9,003 bases of DNA from JAAFIP01 sp043728315. Its GTDB lineage: Bacteria; Pseudomonadota; Gammaproteobacteria; Burkholderiales; Burkholderiaceae_C. A program made the translations under genes and the position numbers. Positions 4,241 to 9,003 of this stretch are shown in pieces; positions within the stretch are counted from its first letter, which is position 1, and every line of letters starts with the position of its first letter. The notes beneath the pieces are model-generated. The model saw only the letters and a program-made list of their open reading frames with translations, searched no databases and was not told where the DNA came from. The stretch covers positions 1-9,003 of the forward strand of contig JAYTMT010000339.1 of NCBI GenBank assembly GCA_043728315.1, written 5' to 3'.

Positions 4241-5811
4241 GCTGGTTCACCCGCATCTGGCGTGGCGCATTCATTGTGCTCATTGTCTTGCGCTATGGGC
4301 TAGACGAACTGGTTTTGTCCAGTTTTCAAAAGCCTTGGCTCACCATCATTGCCCGCATCGTGTCGGTGGGGCGTGACCTGCGCGCCCCGCGCGGGCAGCG
4401 CCTGCGTGAAGCGCTGGAGCGCTTGGGGCCCATTTTTGTCAAATTTGGCCAAGTGCTCTCCACCCGGCGCGATCTGCTGCCCACCGATATTGCCGACGAA
4501 CTGGCGCTCTTGCAAGACCGCGTGCCGCCCTTTGCTAGCAACGTGGCGGTGAGCACCATCGAGCGCGCTTTTGGCAAAAAGCTGGCCGATATTTTCATCA
4601 GCTTTGACCAAACCCCGATTGCCAGTGCGTCGATTGCACAGGTGCATTTTGCAGTCATCAAGCACAAGGATGGTTCGCAGCGCGAAGTGGCCGTGAAAGT
4701 AGTGCGCCCGGGCATGCTGGCCGTGATTGAAAAAGACCTCAGCCTCATGCGCATGATGGCCGGCTGGGTGGAGTCGCTCAGCGCGGATGGCAAGCGCTTA
4801 AAGCCGCGCGAGGTGGTGGCCGAGTTTGACACCTACTTGCACGACGAGCTTGATTTGGTGCGCGAAGCCGCCAATGCCGCCCAGCTGCGGCGCAACATGG
4901 AGGGGCTCAATTTAGTGCTGATACCCGAGATGTATTGGGACTATTGCCACACCGAGGTGATGGTGATGCAGCGCATGAAAGGCCTGCCAATCAGCCAACT
5001 CGATAAACTGCGCGCCGCAGGCGTGGACATGAAAAAACTGGCCACCGACGGCGTGACCATATTCTTTACCCAAGTGTTTCGCGATGGTTTTTTTCATGCC
5101 GACATGCACCCGGGCAATATCCAAGTGAGCACCGAGCCTGCGCACTTTGGCCGCTACATATCGCTGGATTTTGGCATTGTGGGCACGCTCACCGAGCACG
5201 ACAAAGAATACCTGGCGCAAAACTTTGCCGCGTTTTTCAGGCGCGACTACAAGCGCGTGGCCGAGCTACATATTGAATCGGGCTGGGTGCCCGCCAGCAC
5301 CCGCGTGAACGAGCTCGAAAGCGCCATCCGCGCCTGCTGCGAGCCCTATTTTGACAGGCCACTCAAAGAGATATCGCTGGGCTTGGTGCTGATGCGCTTG
5401 TTTCAAACCTCGCGCCGCTTCCATGTGGAAATCCAGCCCCAGCTGGTGCTCTTGCAAAAAACCCTGCTCAACATCGAAGGCCTAGGCCGCGAGCTTGACC
5501 CAGACTTAGACCTGTGGAGCACCGCCAAACCATTTCTAGAAAAATGGATGCTAGAGCAAATGGGCCCGCAAAAGCTCTTGGCGCAGCTCTCTGCCCAAGC
5601 GCCCACCTATGCCAAGCTGTTGCCCGATTTGCCGCGCCTCTTGCATGGCTATTTGCGCGACACGCATACCGACAAAGACAGGCACATCAAAGAACTCATT
5701 GCCGAGCAAAAGCGCACCAATGCTTTGCTGCAAAAAATCATTTATTGCGGTTTGGGCTTTTTGATTGGCCTGGTTTTGATACAGCTGTACCTGCGTCTGC
5801 GCATTTGGTAG
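4237..5811 (+). CDS. ubiB: Ubiquinone biosynthesis protein UbiB (ABC1/ADCK atypical kinase family)
   Basis: UbiB is required for ubiquinone synthesis; family work on ADCK3/Coq8 and UbiB points to ATPase-type activity that helps move hydrophobic intermediates out of the membrane. The 524-residue protein is full length and all family landmarks are present: KFGQ (69-72) in the KxGQ motif, the Ala-rich nucleotide loop IASASIAQVH (128-137), the lysine strand VAVKVVRP (151-158, Lys154), DELDL (203-207) with the ExD acids, the catalytic loop FFHADMHPGNI (285-295) and the DFG metal site (311-313). The C-terminus has a hydrophobic helix (about 498-519) that anchors it in the inner membrane. It starts within the last codons of ubiJ (ATGA overlap), implying translational coupling, which fits their shared pathway. 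Confidence 0.96.
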   Translation: MSWFTRIWRGAFIVLIVLRYGLDELVLSSFQKPWLTIIARIVSVGRDLRAPRGQRLREALERLGPIFVKFGQVLSTRRDLLPTDIADELALLQDRVPPFASNVAVSTIERAFGKKLADIFISFDQTPIASASIAQVHFAVIKHKDGSQREVAVKVVRPGMLAVIEKDLSLMRMMAGWVESLSADGKRLKPREVVAEFDTYLHDELDLVREAANAAQLRRNMEGLNLVLIPEMYWDYCHTEVMVMQRMKGLPISQLDKLRAAGVDMKKLATDGVTIFFTQVFRDGFFHADMHPGNIQVSTEPAHFGRYISLDFGIVGTLTEHDKEYLAQNFAAFFRRDYKRVAELHIESGWVPASTRVNELESAIRACCEPYFDRPLKEISLGLVLMRLFQTSRRFHVEIQPQLVLLQKTLLNIEGLGRELDPDLDLWSTAKPFLEKWMLEQMGPQKLLAQLSAQAPTYAKLLPDLPRLLHGYLRDTHTDKDRHIKELIAEQKRTNALLQKIIYCGLGFLIGLVLIQLYLRLRIW

Positions 5812-5903
5812 TTGGCTGCTAGCCTTGTTGAGCTGGCCAATGGAAAACGGCAAGCGCAGGTTTTTTTGCGTAAAATAATGCAACAAAACTGGAAACTACC
5901 GAG

Positions 5904-7343
5904 ATGAATATGCTTATCGTTTTTGTGGCGGCGTATCTGGCCGTCACTATCGCCATTGGCTTGGTGGCCGCCCGCCGTGTCAAAAATTCGGCCGACTACA
6001 TGGTGGCTGGGCGCAGTTTGCCGCTTTATATGAATGTGGCCACGGTATTTGCCACATGGTTTGGCGCAGAAACCGTGCTTTCTGTATCGGCCACTTTTGC
6101 CAAAGACGGCTTGCAAGGCATCCCGGGCGACCCATTTGGTGCATCGGTGTGCTTGGTACTGGCAGCGCTCTTGTTTGCCAAGCTTTTTTACCGCATGAAT
6201 TTGATGACGATTGGCGATTTTTATAAAAAACGCTATGGCAAATCTGTCGAAGTAATCACCAGCATGGCGATTGTGGCCTCGTACCTGGGCTGGACATCGG
6301 CGCAACTGACGGCGCTTGGCTTGGTCATTTACGCGCTTTCGGGCGGTGCCATAGGCCTGAACCAAGCCATCATGCTGGGCGCTGTGGTGGTCATGGTGTA
6401 TACGATTTTTGGTGGCATGTGGTCGGTGGCCTTCACCGATTTGTTCCAAACGGTGGTGATCTTGATAGGCCTGACTTTGGTGGCTATGCTGGTGGGTGAC
6501 ATGGCCGGTGGCGTACAAAAAGTGGTGACGCAAGCGGCGGCCGATGGCAAATTCAATTGGATGCCTGCGGACAGCAAGGGTTGGTGGGCCATGGCGGGGG
6601 CATTTTTTGCCTTTGCTTTCGGGTCAATCCCCCAGCAAGACGTGTTCCAGCGCATGACCAGTGCCAAAGACGAAAAAACAGCGGTGCGAGGCACATTGAT
6701 AGGTGCGCTGGTTTATTTTTGCTTTGCTTTTGTGCCCATGTACATCGCCTATGCGGCCGTGGTGACCGACCCCAATTTACTCAATTTGTTTAAATCGGAA
6801 GACGCACGCGAAATTCAGCGTGTATTGCCAGATTTGGTGTTGACCAAGATGCCTCTGTGGGCGCAGGTGGTGTTTTTTGGCGCGCTGCTGTCGGCTATTT
6901 TGTCAACTGCCAGCGGTGCTTTGCTCGCGCCCACCTCCTTGTTCACTGAAAACGTGTTGCGCCCATTTGCGCCAAAATTGAACGACAAGCAGTTTTTAAT
7001 GACCCTGCGTTTGGTGTTGGTGACATTCACCGCCTGCGCCTTGTTGTTTGCCCTTAACAGCAAAAGCACCATGTATGAAATGGTGCAAAACGCCTATAAC
7101 GTCACTTTGGCGGGCGCTTTTGTTCCGCTCATGGCTGGCGCGTATTGGAAGCGTGCCACCACCCAAGGCGCGCTGCTTTCTGCCATTGGCGGGGTGTCGG
7201 CTTGGCTGACTGCGCAGGCAGTGGCCTCAGATGCCTTGATTCCGGCTAATTTAATCGGACTTTTTGTATCGGTGTTGTTGATGCTGATGGGCTCGCTTGC
7301 ACCGCAGCTTATCAAAGACCACAGCCAAGCTATCCTTTGGTAA
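5904..7343 (+). CDS. Sodium:solute symporter (SSS family)
   Basis: This is a 479-residue inner-membrane protein with about 13 hydrophobic segments spread over its whole length, as usual for the SSS family, which couples sodium entry to uptake of a solute. Family features visible are the N-terminal helix ending in VAARRVKNSADYMVAGRSLP (21-40), TWFGAETVLSVS (51-62) in the second helix, and the sodium-site segment ALLSAILSTASGALLAPTS (327-345) with Ser334, Thr335 and Ser337. No residue set points me to a particular substrate; proline, pantothenate or an organic acid are all possible. The ATG at 5904 has only a weak GGA 10 nt upstream. The 92 bp before it hold a TAAAAT (5871-5876) as possible -10 but no good -35. 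It stands alone between ubiB and the fmdB group; a role in quinone synthesis is not implied. Confidence 0.92.
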   Translation: MNMLIVFVAAYLAVTIAIGLVAARRVKNSADYMVAGRSLPLYMNVATVFATWFGAETVLSVSATFAKDGLQGIPGDPFGASVCLVLAALLFAKLFYRMNLMTIGDFYKKRYGKSVEVITSMAIVASYLGWTSAQLTALGLVIYALSGGAIGLNQAIMLGAVVVMVYTIFGGMWSVAFTDLFQTVVILIGLTLVAMLVGDMAGGVQKVVTQAAADGKFNWMPADSKGWWAMAGAFFAFAFGSIPQQDVFQRMTSAKDEKTAVRGTLIGALVYFCFAFVPMYIAYAAVVTDPNLLNLFKSEDAREIQRVLPDLVLTKMPLWAQVVFFGALLSAILSTASGALLAPTSLFTENVLRPFAPKLNDKQFLMTLRLVLVTFTACALLFALNSKSTMYEMVQNAYNVTLAGAFVPLMAGAYWKRATTQGALLSAIGGVSAWLTAQAVASDALIPANLIGLFVSVLLMLMGSLAPQLIKDHSQAILW

Positions 7344-7409
7344 CACAAACCAAAAAGCCAAAGTTTCACGCAGCAAGCGCGGATTAGCCTGCCGGGGCTG
7401 AAGAAAACT

Positions 7410-7415
7410 TATAAT
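7410..7415 (+). promoter_or_regulatory. Consensus -10 box (TATAAT) before the fmdB-DUF502-aspS group
   Basis: TATAAT at 7410-7415 matches the sigma-70 consensus exactly and would start transcription near 7422, leaving a leader of about 23 nt with GAGG (7431-7434) 10 nt before the ATG at 7445. The -35 is weak (TTAGCC at 7384-7389, 20 bp away, or GCCTGC at 7387-7392 with a 17-bp spacer). It probably drives the three following genes. Confidence 0.5.
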
Positions 7416-7444
7416 GCTGGGTTGCCCAATGAGGTTTCCCACAT

Positions 7445-7843
7445 ATGCCAATTTACGCCTACCGATGCTCCAGTTGCGGCCACGCCAAAGACGTGCTGCA
7501 AAAAATATCCGACCCCAAGCTGACAGTATGTCCTGCTTGCAACACCGCCACTTTTGAAAAACAACTGACCTCAGCCGGATTTCAGCTCAAGGGCGCTGGC
7601 TGGTATGTCACCGATTTTCGCGATGGCAAAAAAGACGGTGCAAACTCTGGCGTGGGCGAAGCCAAGACCACAGCCGCACCCTCTGATGCCGCAGCATCTG
7701 CCAAAACGGATGCCCCAGCGTCTGCTTCCTCGCCAGCGCCGCAAGCTGCCACCAGCTCCAGCTCCAGTCCCAGCGCCAGCCCTGCGCCTGCTGTGTCTGC
7801 CCCAGCCCCAGCCCCTGCTCCAGCCAAGGCACCAGCGCCATGA
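7445..7843 (+). CDS. FmdB-family zinc ribbon protein
   Basis: The 132-residue product begins PIYAYRCSSCGHAKDVLQKI (2-21) and continues with VCPACNTATFEKQLTSAGFQ (28-47). Cys8, Cys11, Cys29 and Cys32 form the paired CxxC knuckles of the FmdB/CxxC_CXXC_SSSS zinc ribbon, which holds one zinc. KGAGWYVTDFRD (49-60) is the usual segment after it. The remaining 60 or so residues are Ala/Pro/Ser-rich and low in complexity (about 74-132), longer than the ribbon alone needs; the DNA under it repeats CAGCCC-like units. The family was named after a putative regulator of formamidase, but its general role is unknown. It overlaps the DUF502 gene by ATGA, and aspS follows, an arrangement common in this bacterial group. 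Confidence 0.92.
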   Translation: MPIYAYRCSSCGHAKDVLQKISDPKLTVCPACNTATFEKQLTSAGFQLKGAGWYVTDFRDGKKDGANSGVGEAKTTAAPSDAAASAKTDAPASASSPAPQAATSSSSSPSASPAPAVSAPAPAPAPAKAPAP

Positions 7844-8523
7844 TGGCCTCGGTGCGCAAATGGTTGCTCGCTGGCCTTCTGGTCATTGTGCCGCTGGGCA
7901 TCACGGTGTGGGTGCTCGAGTGGATATTGTCCAGCCTTGACAAAACCCTGTTGATTTTGCCCGCGCAGTGGCATCCCGACAAACTCATTGGCTTTCATAT
8001 CCCCGGTTTTGGGGTGATTTTGGCTTTTGCTATCTTGCTCATCGTGGGTGCGGCTGTGAGCAACTTTTTGGGCAAAAAGCTCATGAAGTGGTGGGATTCG
8101 CTGCTCAACCGCATCCCTGTGGTGCGCAGCATTTACTCCAGCGTCAAGCAGGTGTCGGACACCTTGTTTTCCGACTCGGGCAATGCCTTTCGCAAGGCCG
8201 TGTTGGTGCAGTGGCCGCGCGAGCATGTGTGGACGATTGCGTTTGTGACTGGTGTGCCCGGTGCCGATGTAGCCCAGCATTTGGGCGATGACTACCAAAG
8301 CGTGTATGTGCCTACCACGCCCAACCCCACGGGTGGTTATTTTGTGATGCTCAAAAAGAGCGACTGCATCGAACTGGCTATGAGTGTGGATGAAGCGCTG
8401 AAATACATCGTGTCGATGGGCGTGGTGGTTCCCGGCATTTCTGCCTCTGTGCCCGGCAATTCTGCCTCGGTGCCCAGCAGCAGCGCCACAGCCCCTGCTA
8501 AGCTGCCGACCGCCAAACCCTGA
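7840..8523 (+). CDS. DUF502 family membrane protein
   Basis: This 227-residue protein has two membrane helices near the N-terminus (about 7-31 and 55-75) joined by a short loop, then a soluble domain with the family's conserved stretches NRIPVVRSIYSSVKQVSD (89-106), FRKAVLVQWPR (117-127) and VYVPTTPNPTGGYFVMLKKS (154-173). Function is unknown; the family is widespread and membrane-bound. The tail (about 197-227) is an Ala/Ser/Pro-rich stretch made in part of a 21-bp tandem repeat and is not conserved family sequence, so it is likely dispensable. The start is the first of two adjacent ATG codons and overlaps the fmdB-like stop; the second ATG would serve equally. It is probably cotranscribed with the fmdB-like gene and aspS. 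Confidence 0.9.
   Translation: MMASVRKWLLAGLLVIVPLGITVWVLEWILSSLDKTLLILPAQWHPDKLIGFHIPGFGVILAFAILLIVGAAVSNFLGKKLMKWWDSLLNRIPVVRSIYSSVKQVSDTLFSDSGNAFRKAVLVQWPREHVWTIAFVTGVPGADVAQHLGDDYQSVYVPTTPNPTGGYFVMLKKSDCIELAMSVDEALKYIVSMGVVVPGISASVPGNSASVPSSSATAPAKLPTAKP
8428..8490 (+). repeat. Three 21-bp tandem repeats in the DUF502 gene tail
   Basis: Units lie at 8428-8448, 8449-8469 and 8470-8490. The first two are identical at 18 of 21 positions and encode VPGISAS and VPGNSAS; the third is more diverged and encodes VPSSSAT. The period keeps the reading frame, so changes in copy number would only lengthen or shorten the tail. Confidence 0.8.
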
Positions 8524-8532
8524 TTATTTTTT

Positions 8533-8559
8533 TGGAGTGCCCCACAACGGGGCTGGAGT
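8533..8559 (+). promoter_or_regulatory. aspS leader: small hairpin between two copies of TGGAGT
   Basis: GCCCC (8539-8543) can pair with GGGGC (8549-8553) around an ACAAC loop. TGGAGT occurs directly on each side (8533-8538 and 8554-8559). The right copy is the Shine-Dalgarno of aspS (GGAG at 8555-8558, 7 nt from the ATG). The hairpin abuts it and might tune initiation; the upstream copy may be a standby site. Regulation is inference only. Confidence 0.4.
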
Positions 8560-8565
8560 AAAACA

Positions 8566-9003
8566 ATGTCTCAAATGCGTTCAAACTATTGTGGCCTGAC
8601 CACCGAAGCCCTCTTGGGCCAAACAGTCACTTTGTGCGGTTGGGTCAACCGCCGCCGCGACCATGGCGGCGTGATTTTTGTAGACCTGCGCGACCGCGAA
8701 GGCTATGTGCAAATTGTCTGCGACCCCGACCGCCCCGACATGTTCAAAACCGCCGAAGGCCTGCGCAACGAGTTTTGCATTCAGGTCAAAGGCCTCGTGC
8801 GCGCACGCCCCGCAGGCACGGTGAATGACACGCTTAAAAGCGGCAAAATTGAAGTGCTTTGCCATGAGCTCAATGTGCTCAACCCATCGGTCACGCCGCC
8901 CTTTCAGCTAGACGACGACAACCTGAGCGAGACCACGCGCCTGACACACCGCGTCTTGGATTTGCGCCGCCCTTACATGCAAAACAACCTGATGCTGCGC
9001 TAC
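8566..9003 (+). CDS. aspS: Aspartyl-tRNA synthetase, N-terminal part (runs off the right edge), perhaps non-discriminating
   Basis: The 146 visible residues match the start of bacterial AspRS: NYCG (7-10), the anticodon-binding OB-fold domain with VTLCGWVNRRRDHGGVIFVD (21-40), LRDREGYVQIVCDPDR (41-56) and LRNEFCIQVKGLVRARP (66-82), then the linker into the catalytic domain with TRLTHRVLDLRRPYMQNN (124-141). The enzyme attaches aspartate to tRNA; class II motifs 2 and 3 and the GAD insertion lie beyond the window. By my alignment to E. coli AspRS, His33 falls where E. coli has Leu30, and Gly84 near its Lys81. His and Gly there are associated with non-discriminating AspRS, which also charges tRNA(Asn) for the GatCAB amidotransferase. 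ATG 8566 is supported by GGAG 7 nt upstream. It follows DUF502 by 42 bp, likely in one operon. Confidence 0.96.
   Translation, partial: MSQMRSNYCGLTTEALLGQTVTLCGWVNRRRDHGGVIFVDLRDREGYVQIVCDPDRPDMFKTAEGLRNEFCIQVKGLVRARPAGTVNDTLKSGKIEVLCHELNVLNPSVTPPFQLDDDNLSETTRLTHRVLDLRRPYMQNNLMLRY

Noticed and set aside
5812..5903. Possible terminator after ubiB (GGCTgctAGCC at 5814-5824, and TTGGC pairing with GCCAA at 5836-5840)
   Set aside because: The stems are only 4 to 5 bp and no T-run follows directly, so termination there is not supported.
5742..6533. Long minus-strand open frame (263 codons) opposite the ubiB end and the symporter
   Set aside because: The product is rich in His, Gln and Arg with no recognisable domain, and it is antisense to the well-supported symporter; this is what codon bias on the other strand produces.
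7720..7840. Repetitive CAGCCC-like DNA considered as a repeat array
   Set aside because: It is the codon-level result of an Ala/Pro/Ser-rich tail, without regular spacers or fixed unit length; not a CRISPR or satellite.
7582..8298. Minus-strand open frame (238 codons) opposite the fmdB-like and DUF502 genes
   Set aside because: It mirrors two strongly supported genes, has low-complexity Ala/Gly stretches complementary to the Ala/Pro tail, and shows no family motif.

Overview
The window looks like a chromosomal segment from a betaproteobacterium of order Burkholderiales, most likely family Comamonadaceae. I base this on the gene order ubiE, Tim44-like gene, ubiJ, ubiB, symporter, FmdB-type zinc ribbon, DUF502 gene, aspS, and on the protein sequences. 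No database search was possible, so the genus is open.

The left part (1 to about 1600) looks accessory. It holds the start of a minus-strand DeoR-family regulator and, divergent from it, a small protein resembling DUF4406/nucleoside 2-deoxyribosyltransferases. The 150 bp between them are AT-rich and contain a near-perfect 26-bp palindrome, a second 10-bp palindrome and a tandem 12-bp repeat. Next comes a two-gene toxin-antitoxin module: a ribbon-helix-helix type antitoxin and a PIN-domain toxin, overlapping by ATGA. It is bracketed by an inverted repeat (28 of 29 bases identical, similarity fading outward on both sides), which suggests the module arrived or moves as a unit, or lies between two copies of a dispersed repeat.

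The middle (1668 to 5811) is an aerobic ubiquinone biosynthesis locus: UbiE (C-methyltransferase), a membrane-anchored Tim44-like protein, UbiJ (SCP2 lipid-binding accessory factor) and UbiB (atypical kinase/ATPase-like). A strong intrinsic terminator after the Tim44-like gene splits it into two likely transcription units, ubiE-Tim44 and ubiJ-ubiB; the latter pair overlaps by 4 bp.

The right part holds a monocistronic-looking sodium:solute symporter (5904 to 7343), then a probable operon fmdB-like, DUF502 membrane protein, aspS, started by a consensus TATAAT and running off the window end. The AspRS fragment carries His and Gly at two positions associated with non-discriminating enzymes, suggesting it may also charge tRNA(Asn).

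The genes from 1668 onward are ordinary core genes. The best candidates for something unusual are the inverted-repeat-bracketed toxin-antitoxin unit, whose toxin has Glu at the first PIN catalytic position, and the DeoR/DUF4406 pair with its elaborate control region. I see no CRISPR array, rRNA, tRNA, insertion sequence transposase or prophage gene. No stretch of 300 bases or more lacks a gene.
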